DNA of 64,000 nucleotides from Setaria digitata (GCA_003640385.1 RCAB01000207.1:39196-103195), one strand, 5' to 3'; positions 38,656-52,975 are shown, counted from the stretch's first letter. Program-made: numbers and translations. The notes: generated from the sequence alone by a model not told the origin.

Positions 38656-40167
38656 TCAGTAGTAGCGACCGTAAAGCACCGAGTAGTTTCTGCTACCATA
38701 TGGCGCATAAATATAACGTGGATAGTCGTCGTAATAAGTAAAGTATCTTCGATAATAAAACGGTGAGTTGTAGTCATACCTGAGGATTTAAAAAAAAAAG
38801 AGAGGAGTAAAGTCTTTTCAGTTTTATTTTGTAAACTGGCAATTTGGCAATGATTATTAAAAGATTTCAGTCGTAATTTATTAAAATGCGTACTTAATTT
38901 CATAAACGTATTACCAGTCGCAATAATGCAAGTTAGCTTTTTCCCTGATAAGAGTCTTGGGTTTCCCAAAAACTGTCAGTCTTTATAAATGAATTATTTT
39001 CTCAACTTTTTTCTCGAAAAATTGTTAGATGGTATAACGTGCACACTGCTTAAGTAAACCAATAATTAATGAGCAGGAAATATTGAGGGTTTCAGGAATG
39101 CTAAACTTTCTTTCATTGGTATTTTTTTATAGGCTGAATTAATTTCCAACGAATTATCTAACATGAATTTGTGGATATCAAGGAATAAATTTAGTGGTTA
39201 TCTTGTTACAAGGATTTCGAAAATTCTAATGAAATTTCATTCGTAGGATTCTCTGAATTGAAAAGGTGGCTTTATAGTAAAGGAATTTAGGAGTTTTTAA
39301 AAACATGATCCGAAAAAAAAGAAAAAATCTAACTTTTAGTAATGCTAAAAATTCTACAGATAGCAAATTAATATGTGATATAAAGATATAGGACGCGTGA
39401 ACTGTTGAACTCACATGATTAGTTAGTATCTTAATTCCAAAACTATTATAATTTTTTTAGCATTAAAATTACCAAAATCCCTTATATTTTGTCCATGTAG
39501 TGTATGGTCCACTCCAGTAATGCGGATTGGGCATTATATCAGGATGATAATAACGACGTGGATAGTACGAACTTTTGTAAACTGGTCTGAATCCACTGTA
39601 TCGATCATGCCAAAAATCATCATACTAGAATAATTCATGTGGAATTAATATGAAAAGATTCTTTGTGAACAACATTTATGCCAAACTCAAACCCAATAAA
39701 AACCTTAAAAAATTTGATTTATTTTGGATTTAAGTTCCATTTTTCCGATTACATTTTTTTCAAAAAAAATAAACAACCATACCAAATCATAATCAGGCCA
39801 AAACTTATAACCCCACTGAGGCTTATATTTTTCGCTCTTTCTTACATAATTCACAAGATCTGGCACTGATTTTGCTCGTGTAACCTGTAAATTTACTGCA
39901 AATTCAGTTACTTTCAAGAAATTGAAATATATATTAAAAAATAAATAAAAATTTTGTGATCTAACAATCTTATGAAATAAATATTTTTTGATTAGAACCA
40001 TTTAGAAATGTAAGTGCTGCTTGAGGTATTTCCTTATGTAAACTATGAAATATAATGAAATGTAATAGTTTTTAAAAGATAAAAAAATTCACCAGTATTC
40101 TTGGCCGATGTGAATGAAGGAGCGTGGTAGATTGCGCCCGGGATAAACCGTAGCTGTAATCACCCAT
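38656..40167 (-). CDS. Tyr/Trp/Arg-rich protein of unknown function
   Basis: Four exons on the minus strand (5' to 3'): 40167-40093, 39884-39783, 39624-39473, 38779-38656. All junctions agree in phase (0, 0, 2) and give 150 aa ending at TGA. Every intron has a good acceptor (TTTACAG, ATTCTAG, TCCTCAG) and GTGAAT, GTATGG or GTAATT donors. Residues 1-45 look ordinary (MGDYSYGLSRAQSTTLL, AKSVPDLVNYVRKSEKYKP). From about residue 46 the protein is dominated by Tyr, Trp, Arg, Pro and Asp: WGYKFWPDYDL, GFRPVYKSSYYPRRYYHPDI, NPHYWSGPYTTWTKYKGFW, SPFYYRRYFTYYDDYPRYIY. There is no signal peptide, membrane segment or Cys, so it is probably intracellular. Aromatic-basic repeats suggest a structural or cross-linking role, but I do not recognise the family. 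Translation starts at the only in-frame ATG after an upstream stop; a further 5' exon is possible. Confidence 0.72.
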
Positions 40168-43100
40168 CGTTTCGATATCAGAAGTAAGGTTCGATCGTAG
40201 GGACTCCACTTTCACAGCGTTATTCAGCGAATTTCCAACCACTTATCCTACCTTCGACTTTTGACTTATTTTTTTAATGAAAGGCGAGGAGTTCTGTTGT
40301 TGTCTATGTATATGCTATCCAGATTTCTTGCTGTATGAAATCCGTCTGATTTATACTATATCAAACAAATAAAACTGAGATGTGCATTTGTTTCTGCTTT
40401 CCTGAGCAGAAACTTCATGTATGTGTGGCCTGTTTTTCGTAGAGCTTTCATCTCAAAGTATCAGGTTTACGCAAGCTGCACTATTTTCCTGAGCTCTTGT
40501 TGGATGAAATGCACTTCCACTGCTAGAATTTAGATAAAGAGCTGTAAATTTCATTCACTGATTTGTATATGCTATCCATATTGATAAAGCATTTTGCACT
40601 TCATTTAGAAAAACAAACATTAAATTTAAAAGCTAAATGATCGTAGTGAGAGCAACATTTAACAAAACTTATCAGCAAAATTAATCCGGAGAATTAGATT
40701 TTTATAGCACAAAAAACTCAAATGATGAAATGCGAATATGCAAAATGTTGGAAAAAACAAATGAAAAATTTCAGAAATTCTTCCTTAACATTACGTTCCA
40801 TGCTGTGAAGTTGTGAATTGATTGAAAAGAGCACCCTTTTTCCTTCTCGATTTATGATATCAGTTTCTCTTCCAATAAAAATATTTTGATTGCACTACCC
40901 TACAAAATTTTGAACCTATCCGAATTGGAAACTCAGCAATGGTAATTGAACCAAATTTTTTAAAATTTTATTTGCAAAAGAAAAAACTAACAGTTCAAAA
41001 TAATAATTATTAAGTAAAAAATAATAATAAATGGTGAAAAAGCACTGAAGAATCTTCGAATAAGGAGATGAAAAGGACTTCTGGTTATATGTCACCCCAA
41101 GGTTATCCTGAATTTAGAGTATTTCATCATTTATTTGCTCATTATTACATTTGCCCTCTCAAACTTTTTAAAATGACAAATTTTCAGACTTTTAGGTGAG
41201 AAAGTAACCATAAAATATAAATTTAGGTCCAACGAATTGAATTTATTTTTTATTTCATTCCATCAAATGACAATTCAGGGAGATATGCAGTAATTTTGGT
41301 TCACATGTGCAAAAGTCGAACAAAAGCAATTTTGGACATTTCATTAAAAGAAAAAACATAAGTTTTTGAAAAATCAAAAAATTTTTAGAAATATTAAATT
41401 TCTTTTTCTTAATTTATTTAATATAAGAAAAAAAAAACTATTTACAGATTTCATTTTGATTTATCAAATAATAATTTGTTACAATATGTGTCTAGCGATT
41501 CGAACTAATAGGATCATCATTTTGAAACGTTGAGATTTTTGCAGTACTAGTTGTACGGAAACAAAATTAATGAAATATGACCTGCAGTAATTGGTGGTAA
41601 ATGTAAGTGGGGTTCATCAATTTATCAGTCACCAGCAAATAAAAGTAGCTTCTTGACGGACTTCAGTCACGGTGAAATTATTGAATTTAGATAGAGTGAA
41701 CGAGTTTATGAAAGGAGACATTAAGAAAACATTTTCTAATTGAATGTTAATCGATTTACCTTGTTATAAATGTTCATCTTTTCATAAGTGTGAAGTTAAT
41801 TTATACTTTATAATGACCGGACGAAGTCTTAAATCTTCGTTAAAGGAGAGCCTTTAAAAGTTTTGCAATTTGCTGAAATTTGAAACATTGTGCAAACTTC
41901 AAAAATACAGCTTGAAATTAATAAAACAAAAAAAAAAATTTAATTGATTATCGTCGCAAAAGATCTTTAAAGTAACTAGAAGTTTTATTCTTTAACACAA
42001 CCACTATAACTACTTGATAGTTTGATGGAGTTTTTGAAATCTTGCTTTACACGTGCAACTATATTTCTCCACTGGTTAAGACGGACAATGGTTGTCATTT
42101 CGTACTGGAAAATATTTATTTCCACAGTAACTATTTGTTTCAACTAGTCATTTCTAACTTATTTGTGTTTAATATTTCAACTAATAAAAATATGCTACAA
42201 GTAATTATAATTTGCGTTTCAAAATTGACATTACTTTTACATCAATCAAGCATATGTGTGATTTGTATGTTATTTCATTGTGTATCAACACGTTGATTTC
42301 ACCGGATATAACACAAAATTTCGAAAAATATCAGTAAAGTGACACAAAACGATTATCGAACTGCTGAATTCGTCGTAAAAGTGTTGAACATTTTTTGTCG
42401 GAAAATTGTTAGGCAATAAAAAAGAAAGGATGCACAGTGAATGTCTAGAGTATGCTTTTGAAATATGAGAATTTCATTAATTAAACAATGAAAGTTTAAA
42501 AAAGAAGAACATTTCAGACTAAAGTTTGTTCCTCATCATATCTTGCGTGATGACTTATCATAATATGCTTATCCAGGGATAGTATTAAAAAATTGGCAAG
42601 ATTTGCTTCTGATCAACGGTCGAAAAAATGAAACATTTACATATTTAAAGGCGGTCGATTTGCAATGAAGATTATTGAAGATATGAGGATTGAATAGTTG
42701 TGACTGTTTCGGTCATATTCATCATAAATGCCTGGTAATATCGCTGATTAAATTAAATTCTTTAGAATTGCTCTTAGGTAATCGGAAGATAGATCAACTG
42801 TCGTCATTTCTTACATTCATTACTGTAAGTAAAAGCAAAACTGATACACCGAACTGTGAAGAATTTGAAAATGATGAAGAAAAAGTGCATTGGAATAAAA
42901 AATGGGTACAAAATAGAGAAGTAGCGGAAACGCAATATTTTTCATTGTTTTAATACTTTAACTCAAAGGAAAGCTTGTGGTTTATTTTCAGGGCTAAATC
43001 AATAAATTTCCAGCACTTTTTATAATACAGTCTGATCTTGATGATATCAGGTCTTAAATAATTTTCTAAACTGTATCGCTAATATTGTTCTTTATTTGTT

Positions 43101-46100
43101 GAAACAAATTTCAGAATCTTAAAAATTCTGCCACATGTAATTTTTCGATTCTTCTTGAGTATCTGCATACAGATTTTTTAACTGTACTTATTAAAATTAG
43201 CTGGAAAAAATTTTGTCATTTGTAAGTCATTTTGTATATTTGCGGATGAAAAATGTTTCTATTACATCTTTTTTTTGTTTCATTCAAATGAGGATACTTC
43301 TGATTGCGGAAATTTTTTTAAAACAAAGTGAAACTTGATTATAAGTAATGTAAATTTATTCTGCTTAAAAATTCAAAATATCTTTTAATTGAAAAATATT
43401 AGTTGATTATAAGTTACTCAACATTTCATTTCTAAAGATCTATAATCAAGTTCCATATATATATAAGACAATGAAAATCTTTTTTTTCTTGGAAGACATA
43501 TGAGCAACGAAGCTGTATTTTACATTTATACTGTATGCAATGAAAATGGTTGTAATTCGTGTTGCTTAACACAAAAAAAATAAGTCGAACTTTCATCCTT
43601 CAAGAAACTAAGTGAAACTGAATAAGAATTAAAAAATATATCAGTAAATATTTTACAATTTAATCCTAATCTTATGAAATGAAATCACGAATGAATCAAT
43701 TTGCTTTTTCAGAAATACAGAGTGAAATTAGAGAAAGGATAGAAGAGCATGATAAAATGTAGTCACACAGGTCAAACGGTTAAAGCAATTTTTGATAAAT
43801 TTTTTGAAATGTCGATTCGGTGGTGAAACATTAACTAAATTCAAAAATTAATATTCAAATGAATGGAAGAAAAGTAGTGACAAGGAAAGTTTTCCCACTA
43901 TACTTAATCTTGATTAATTAGCCTGCAAATGTCATGGAAAGCAAAGATTTATACAGTAGAATTAGTACGCAGAAACAACGTGCAAGTGAAATATAATTAA
44001 TAGCTACAGCTGAATCATTCCATTAATTTTGAAAACTTTAAGCAGCTATACATATCACGTAAAAACTGAAAATTCTGTCTGCATCCTGCAATTCTAACCA
44101 ACTTGTTAATCACCGTAGCACAGTGCTTTTTTTTTTCAACGTTTATGTGATTATTTAAAGAAAGTATTAATTAATTCATAACTTGTGTTAAATTGTTGAA
44201 ATTAGTGACGAAATTTAGAAAAAAAAAAGCAAATTGATTCGCTTTTGTCCATTCTTATTAACAAGACTCTGGAAGTACAGAAACTGATAGTGGTACTGAT
44301 TCTATGATTATAATCAGGAAAATAATTGAGTAAAAGGAAAAGTGTAAGGAAAGGCGCAAAGCGCAAGAATTGCTTGACTGAAAAAATAAGGAAAAGATCT
44401 TATCTTTGTATAACAGCAGTGCTAACAAAATTTCAAAGGACAGTGTTACCATGCTTTTTCTTGATAAAGCCTAAAATTTCGAATTTCGGGACAAGGTGTT
44501 TCGATGACAAGACTTTCATTTGTTGATAATAGATTATTATCAGTTCTATTTTAATTAAAATTTTACGCTTTTTTTATTTCTCCTTAACTTTTTGAAAAGA
44601 TAATAGCAAATTTTGCAGTGATGTATACTCTGGATAACAAGCTAAAAATAATAACAGTACTGAATGAGAAAGTGAAAAAAATAGAGTAAAAAATTCATTT
44701 TTTTCAATTTGAAAATTTATTGGAAAATTAGCGAGATATAACTGCAAATCATAATGATGAGAAATCTTAACAATCGCAGTTGAAATAAGTAAAAGATTTC
44801 GAAGAGACTGTTGAAATTTGATGCAATTGGAATTCCATTATAACTTCTCTATGAAAAATTTATCCAAAACTTGAAAAGTCGACAGAAATTATATACTTTT
44901 TAAGACTTTCAACTATTTAGGCTGGCTAGTAGAAGAACAAAGCTGTTGAGATAATCTTTTTCAATATCTTATTTGATAATTTTCCAAAATTTATCGCAAA
45001 AAATAATGGAAAAGGAAACTCCTGAAAAGAGGGCAGGTAACAATGAAGATTAACATTAACAACTTTATACTGGGCAAATATTTGCAAATATTTTTTCTAG
45101 ATAATTCAAATGCTGCCTTTTCACTTCTAATTCTGATCCTGTTATGGCATCAGTCTATTCCGTGTTCATAATTCAGAACCTCTACATCACTTTATTTTCT
45201 CTCCACACTCAACCTCAGCATATTTATACTGAATGTTTCAGATGTAATCAGAAAATATATCGATTGAAATTTCAGTTCATCAAAAGAATAATACTGGAAA
45301 AATCTTTTGTTTTCTCCATTTCAAAGTTACAGTAGTTACGGTTGACAAAGAATCGCTTGCCTTGCATTTTCGAACTATTTGACTTTATTTTGACATATTA
45401 AAAAACATATATTTCACCTTTAGGTTTTACTTTCTATTTGTGGAAAACTTGGTATGCTTACTTTTGCTCTTTGTTTCGCTCTATCTACAAATAATTTTCA
45501 GAGTTACTTTTAAATTTTATTACGCGGAAAGTATTAAAACGGGTCTTAGGAACAAAATAGGACAACGGACAGGCTGTTCAAAAACTACCATGATTATTAT
45601 TTTTCCGAACGGTGAACATTTCATATTCATAGACGTCGTGCTGATAGTTATTTCAATGAAATTTTTTGACCATGAAATTGAAGAAAAGAATGCGATCTGC
45701 TTTTGATGAATTGCTCAGTCAGCATCCTGATGCTTCTCTTATATTTGAAAAGTGGTAGAAGAGCTAAACATACTAGCATTTACTCGGAAATGCTAGTTCC
45801 CTAGCTTTTTTTTAAATTGTAGAGTTACCCATGGAACTTTACAGAATTTCCTTTTTAAACTGTTTTTGAAAAGCTTACACAGAACTTTATGTGACAAAAG
45901 AAGTTCTCTACAAAGCTTTCAACGATTTTTAATGCCACTTCCTTGTTTTTAATTCTTGTAACTAAAAAATCTTTTCTTTTTTTAAAAACTCTTTTATTTA
46001 AAGCGAGCGAAAACAATTTAACAAAAGTTAGTTTCAGTAAATTTTTCTTTTTCCTTCCGTTTCTTCTAACATTTACGGAAAGATTACCGTCGTAATATTA

Positions 46101-47677
46101 GCTGCATATATTTTGAACTGGCAAGCTAGCATTATTCAGAGTTCAGACAGAAAAGAAGAATGTTTGGAGTCTTTCACAAGTGTGAGCAAATAGTATCAAA
46201 AATTTGGAAATTCTCAGAGGATAAATTTTCAGTTTCTATGCTATTTGTAAGTCTGAGCCTGTTACTTCATCACGTCATTTTAAGTTATAAATCAAAGAAT
46301 TTAAGAAACATATTTAGCAAGAAATTACATTCTATTTGAATGGACATAAGACGCTAATGCTGTAGTGTTTGAAAGTAGAAATTTTCCAGTGAGCAACTGG
46401 TGATATTTTAATTGCTGCAATAAATATTACTGTTTTTAATCTTATTTTTCAAATTTCCGGTAAACGTTAAAGTCACTGCAAATAATCAGGTTTCAGTGAG
46501 AGGGAGAAAGAGAGTGAGACAGAGAGGGGAAAAAAAAGAGTTCAAAATTAATAAGTGCGGTAACTTTTTCTGGAAGAAACCCCTTTCCGACGGTAACACC
46601 CAATATATTTCACTTCAATAAATCATTTCCTTTTCTTTTTTTTTGAAATGGACTACTTCCCCGCTTCAAACTGCACAACAGACCTTGCAAATTGATTTCA
46701 ATAAAACAATTGATGACTGAACTTCCCTCTTCTTCAAAAAGGGAATTACAAACAATTAAATTAAAACAACCAGTTCAAACATACTGAGCGACGGAAATGT
46801 GTAAGGAAGCATAGATGAGACGTCAGTTTGAGTATGGCAGTGATTGGAAAAACTGGCCAACTACCAAAATTTGATGAAAGAGAAAGGTGAGAACGACGGC
46901 TGGATCATATAGTTCAGTCGCCTATGATTTTTTCTCACCCTCTTCTTTCGTCATTTGCAGATTTTGGTAAAGTCATTCCGTCCAGTCTCCATTCATAATT
47001 CTCTCTTTTTTATCTCGACTCTTGACTGCAAAATTGCATTTCGCTGTAATAGCAATATATGTGGCAAAAGTCGTGCTACTGCTTTCGTGCAGCTCAAAAT
47101 GATAGGTTTGGTTTCACCTTTTCTCTCTTGCAAGATAAGCACATACAAAACAGATCGAACTTTCAGCACTTCCTTCGAACTTTTATTGGTGTAAATTTAT
47201 AAAATAAGATTTATTGACCTGTCCGAAACATTTAAATAGATTTACCGTCGAATGATAAAATAATCTTTACAGATGTGAGTAACAATGAGTCGTTGCCGCA
47301 CTCACTTTGTTACACCTTGCCATCACTACTCCTCACACTACCTTTACAATACTCTAGATTTTCATTTTCTTTACTTAGATAGTCTAGCTATTGTTGATTA
47401 TGTGTTATTTAGATCAGTAAATCTAATAATGCTAAAAAAGTGTTTTAAAATGACTTACAATGCAAATTCCCTATCGATTCAAGAATCAAAAACATAATTT
47501 TATGAGGATTGCTCTTCCATTTAGTTTAACACAGCGATATCAAGAAGTTCATATACGTTGAATACAGGCAGCACACAAGCCTTCAGATTTGTGATGACAT
47601 TTGGTTGATTGCATCAACTGATTGAGAGCTTCCTTCTTAACTTTGGATACTTTTCGATCATTACATATTATATTCCA
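40168..47677. other. 7.5-kb gene-free region
   Basis: Between the start of the minus-strand Tyr-rich gene and the glutaredoxin gene I find only short frames (42042-42296, 42690-42953, 45440-45706, 46955-47194, 47285-47497) without domains or supporting introns. The sequence is A+T-rich, with a TA run at 43454-43465 and a purine-rich tract at 46496-46540. As divergent upstream DNA of two genes it could hold regulatory elements; none is recognisable by eye. Confidence 0.5.
46496..46540. repeat. Purine-rich (GA-type) tract
   Basis: About 45 bases of nearly pure A/G on the plus strand (GTGAGAGGGAGAAAGAGAGT and onward) in otherwise mixed A+T-rich DNA. GA tracts can be core-promoter-like or simply low complexity; no gene start follows closely. 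Confidence 0.6.
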
Positions 47678-50541
47678 ATGCAAGACATTCATCGAATGAC
47701 GTTTTTATATTTCTTCTTATCATCGCTCTTCTTGGCACTGGTAATGATTTAATATATTCACAAAGTAGTATTTATCCCAAGGTCAGAATGCAAACAAGAA
47801 AGTAATTTGGAAGCGGGACATCAGTAGTAAGCAAAAGTTCGAAGTAATGATACATCCAGGTTAGGTAAAGCCAATTTAACTTCATAGAATAGTAATGCTT
47901 GAAAACAGAAATTTTTGTTCAGTCCCTCACTATTTCTTTTAAACCTACAGCTAACTCATGTTAGTGTAATTAGGAAAACTTTTAGAGAAGCTGGGGGTAA
48001 TTTATACTCGGAGTCGAATGTTCACCAATTTAAGATTTCTTGTCTAATGCATATCAGCCCATATTTTTTGATTACTGAATAGCTGATACTATTTAAATTT
48101 TTAAACTCATTTAATATTAAACTGTTGGACGGTATATAAGAATTAGTAATTTTGAATTAGTTTTAGTTGCAATTTCATCTAGTCAGTGCAAACCGCCAAG
48201 ATTATGTGGAGCAGTATATGGAAAAGATAATACGAAATCACCAAGTGATGCTCTTTTCGAAAACTTATTGCCCACACAGCAATAAATTGAAGCATTTATT
48301 AGAAAAATACAATATCAGAGATAAAAGAGTTATGGAGCTTAATCATGAACCGGACATGCACTTGATGCAGGTAATTCTATGTTTTAAGCAGATATTTTCA
48401 TACCCTTGATTTCATCAAACTAATTAAATAGATATATTGAGTTAAAAAAGAAAAAATGTATCTGATCTTTTATGGTTCATAGTCGCTGGTATTTCTCTTG
48501 AAAACTTCGAAGAACTATGATTTGATTAAAACAGATTCATGAAAACAGCTAGCTTATAAAATCTCACTTTTTCGAAAGAAATTTTTCTTTTTTCTGAATA
48601 CCCTCCTACCGATTACCTTAAGAATTTTAATTAGCTAGAATATGTAAGGCGGAATAACTGAGTGTAATATAGATAATAGTAATGAACCAAGTGGTTCATT
48701 ACCAATTAATATTTGACATCTGTAACAGACAACGGGAGCACAAATTATGAAGTACAATTTCATGTTCTAATTTTATTGCTATTTAGTCTTCGATCTTATT
48801 GCGTATTTACCACTTCATTTAAATTGGGGAAAACAGTGTGAGCTGTCGCAAAAAAAAAAATGATATAACTATGTGATAAAATTACATTTCTTGTTTTTCT
48901 GGAAATGATCTTTACACGACGATGTACACGTTCGAAAGAATAATTTGAATTTGAATTTTTTCCTCGTAAATTTAAAACTTTTAAAAATTACTTATTCAAC
49001 AAGCTAAGGAGTAACTCTTTAAAACATTGCTAAATTTTGCCATTACTGACTGTATCATTTCTTAAGAGTTATTTCTTAATTTGTACGGAAGCAATGTCGT
49101 AATTGTGAACTAAAGCATTTACAGATAAAGTGATAAAGTGATAATCAGTAGAATACTCAGTACTATTGGCTTGGCATATATCTGAATACAAAGCTTCCAG
49201 TTCCCATCTTCACAATATAATTTATAGTTTTAGCATGGATGACCTTTTTTTTTAATTTCCGAATTCACTGTTTATGAACAAAATCACATCTAAGTTTTCA
49301 ACTCAACGAGAATTCAAAGCAACTGAATGATTTTTGAAGTTATCACGATGACTCGATGTGTGACCTAAACAAAACAATCGTTTTCTTGCAATCAGCGTTA
49401 CTTATCATTTTAATGATTCTCTAATATATTCTCAACTACACAACGAAAAACTTTCAAATACGAGCCATTAATGGAATATCAGAGATCTGCAGGTGAAAAT
49501 AATTATTTGTCTTTTGAATGAAAAGAATAATAAACTAGCACGCACTGGAAGAAAAGTCAAAAACAACCAAACAAATGCATGTCCTGACACTAAACTTTGT
49601 TCGATTTGACAACCGCACCGACCAATGAAGTCTTCGATGAGTAATGAGGAATACTACAAGGACATTTCAAGTATTCAACATCTTGGAAAGAATGTTCTCT
49701 ATTTAGACTTTTCAAATAAATGTGCATGCAAATTTAGCAGCACCTCAGAAAATGCCGGATTTTCATGATCTGAATCCGATCTCCTTCTAAACAGAATTAT
49801 AAAATGGATGCATAAAAGTTTAATTTCACTTCTTGGACAAAAAGGATGAAGCATAATAATCTCTTGCTTAAAATTATCCGTTGAATATACCACTCGAACA
49901 CTTCAGTATTTTAGTTTTGACACAGAAATTTACAGAAGCTTTTCTTTTCCTCATTCTCATCCTAATTTTTCAGTTCTCATCATGTGTGATAAAATTTTTG
50001 TGGAAGAAATCCGGTTTTTTTGAATTTAGGCAGAACTCCTTTTAAGAAAAATTTTCCGTCCGATATCTTTCTAGATTTTGCAACATAAGTACATTATAGG
50101 AGAATCACATGTTGATTAGCACGCAAGTAAAGTTGTGATTTAAAACTGAGTAACAAATCATTGTCGGGCTTCATTCTAAATGGTGCACCACTGGCTGTGC
50201 AATGAAAAATTTTGCATCTTAAAAACTTCAAGCTATAATTTCAGATCCATGTTCGAATAAGATTTGTAGTGCGAAAGTGTACAAGTGTATCACAAGATTT
50301 TCAAATTCCTAGAGATCGATGCTAACTGTCTTTTAAAATTCGCGCACTTTTGCAGGATTATCTTCAACGAAGAAGTGGTGGTGTTCGAACGGTACCACAA
50401 CTATATGTTAATGGAAGGTTTATTGGTGATTATGATACAACTGAAAGGAAAGAACAAAGTGGTGAATTAGCACGAGTATTCTCTCAAGCAGGAATAACGC
50501 CTAAAAAGTTTCGGCCAGCATTCCGAAAAAGGGAATGTTAG
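47678..50541 (+). CDS. Secreted glutaredoxin with CPHS active site
   Basis: Three exons, 150 aa: 47678-47740, 48167-48370, 50356-50541; both introns are phase 0 with good GTAATG and GTAATT donors. Exon 1 encodes a hydrophobic leader (MTFLYFFLSSLFLAL), continued by LQFHLVSA in exon 2, so a signal peptide cleaved near VSA|N (residue 29) is predicted. The glutaredoxin fold follows: VMLFSKTYCPHSNKLKHLL, then the cis-proline TVPQLYVNGRFIGDYD. The usual CPYC is CPHS here (C56-P-H-S59), so the resolving Cys is missing, as in monothiol glutaredoxins; the glutathione-contacting GG is GD. Glutaredoxins reduce protein-glutathione mixed disulfides using glutathione. A secreted one-cysteine form would act in the endoplasmic reticulum or outside the cell, or have lost redox activity. 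The basic C-terminus (KKFRPAFRKREC) ends in Cys. An in-frame second ATG at 47696 could be the true start. Intron 2 is 2 kb. Confidence 0.82.
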
Positions 50542-52515
50542 TTTAAATATTTCATAAGGATCCCAATATAGAGACAAGAGTAAAATCGAAGATTTTGAAC
50601 TGAAAGTGTAGAATCAATTTCTGCATGAAGAAAATTTCAGGAAATGACTAAATCTGCAGATATCAAAGAAGAGCTATGGCAAATATTATATTTTTGTGTC
50701 TGAACGATTCAATCAAAAAGCTGTGATTAGATTATTTGTTATTATTCATACTATTTGTGAAAAAATTTTCTGTGATTGTGTGCACCTAAGCCACATAGCA
50801 TGTTCCGAAATTCAAACATTTTCTCCTCGTTCTCCTCTGCTTCTAAAACACACCCACCAGAATTTTTCCCCTGAAATTTAATGAAAGTTAAACTGGAAAC
50901 CACTTTTATTAATGACCAAGACAACTATTATTTACCGGTACTACCCCGAACTCTTTATATTCATTAAATATACCACAACTATTTTTTGCTATATTTTATT
51001 GCTCAAAAAATAAAAATTTTTTGCTTTCAGCAAAAATTAAAACTTAATTAATCCTCCTTAACGGAATGAAATCTCAGTACCATTTCACTGGTCGCTGCAA
51101 CTAAGCAAGAAAAAGCAATTTCTATAACGTAAGATATCAATGATTAGAAGTGAAGTTAAACAACACTTTATGTTTTAGGTTTCACTAGGCATAAAACGAC
51201 AGCTTAATAAATTTACGCGTTGAAAATTCAAACACTCCTTTATCAATTATGTTTCCATTTTCTTCCACCACGCTGGAAATCAAGATGAAGTCCAGGAGTA
51301 CTTAAGGCTGTCATAAATAGGACTGCAGCAGAGAAGCAACCACTGTTTATTATTCTACCAGTCTCCCATCATAATTACCCGCTTCATCTACAAATTTTCT
51401 TATTAATACGACGTAAAACTACCGGAAATGCATAACTGAAAAAATGAATCTCGACGAAAAGCGAAGAGGAGTTTGTATCACCTGAAAATATTCAGTTCCC
51501 TTCACGAACGTTTCAGATCATAGACGCTCTCAGACAGAAAATAGCGTACTAATATAACCTCCGCAGAACTCTCGCTGAACTGCGATCGTTCATGAAATGG
51601 ACATCTCTTCACAAAACGTATGCAATCACCCAAAAAAAAAAAATCCAAATTAAACAAACTGTAAAACCCGGATGTGAACTACATAGATGAGCCCTGCAGA
51701 TACCACCGAGATAGTTTTGCCGTGTTGTCTCTTCTTATTTACTTCCCGAAATTGCTAAAAATTTGTTCCTTTACAAAACTTGTCCATTTAGTTCCAATCA
51801 AGAAAAATTCTAAAAATTTGCTCGAAGAAGCGGAAAATTTAAGACTTGCTCTAACTTTAATTACATCGCATACCTTGCAAAAAGAAACTACGACTGAAGC
51901 CTGCAAACGTAGAAAAATTGGGAACCCCACAATCTTCCCAAACTTTATTCAAATTTCTCGCAAGAATCACGGTATCTGGGCGTGTCTCTGGCAGTGTCCA
52001 GGAAAAGACATTTTAATGTGAGCTATTTAGCAACAAAATGATATCAAGTTACGGGACCACTTTAAAAAACGTCCCGAACTGATGTAGTACCAGACTGTCT
52101 AGTTCCATTAATGAAATGAGGGAAATGAAGATCATTTACCGAATTAGGAAGTAATTTCAAGATGAAAACTGCATGAAAATGCAGAAGTAAATATCAATTT
52201 AGGAAAAGTATCTGGATTACTTTTTAAACTATCTAAAACGTAGATGTTTCAGGAAAGCAGAATGGAGAAAGATCGGGAAGAACGATGAATTGACAACATA
52301 AAACTAAGCAAAATTATCAAACAGTCCACACATGCAAGTGCATAGTCACTAAACAAGTACGGCTAGCAGTGAAGCACCTCAAGACAATTTATCAGCGTAA
52401 AAAAAATCAACGCGTCTCTTCAGAGCAACAACTAACCACTGTTCTGATAATAGCTATTTGTTTTGGAGCTAAAAATTGTGCAAGGTGAAACCTTTCTGCA
52501 GACTTCTCTGAAAAT

Positions 52516-52516
<1 letters not shown>

Positions 52517-52546
<30 letters not shown>
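52517..52546. repeat. Poly-T tract
   Basis: Thirty consecutive T. It could be the poly-A tail footprint of an old minus-strand retroposition, but no element or target-site duplication is visible next to it. Confidence 0.85.
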
Positions 52547-52550
<4 letters not shown>

Positions 52551-52973
52551 GATAGGCAGGATTTCCAATAAGTATCATATACAAACAATATGTATAATCA
52601 TTATATATATATATATCATATGTGCAAATAAATTTAATTGTTAAGCATATATTTTAAACTTGCCATCGATTAAAAAAAAGTGGAAGTTAGGAGAGAAACA
52701 CAAAATCAAGCGCAGTAATGCAAATGAACAGCGTTGGGACAAATGAAATGGTTATGTACAACGGGGTCCAAACAACTCGAGAACTATTACAAAAAAAGAG
52801 AAAAAAAAAAATTACACAGGGATAATCTAACCTTGCCCGTAACAGTAGAACAGAAATTTACACCGTTCCAACTTTGAAAGGACTGAAATATTTAAATGTA
52901 ACTCATGAACCCATACTTCGTCATCTTAAAAAACAGAATATCGAGTTAAGCATAAAAACTTGAAAATTACGCA

Positions 52974-52975
<2 letters not shown>

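Noticed and set aside
51674..52021. 115-codon plus-strand frame as a gene
   Set aside because: No recognisable motif, no splice extension, and it lies between two convergent genes where 3' UTR is expected.
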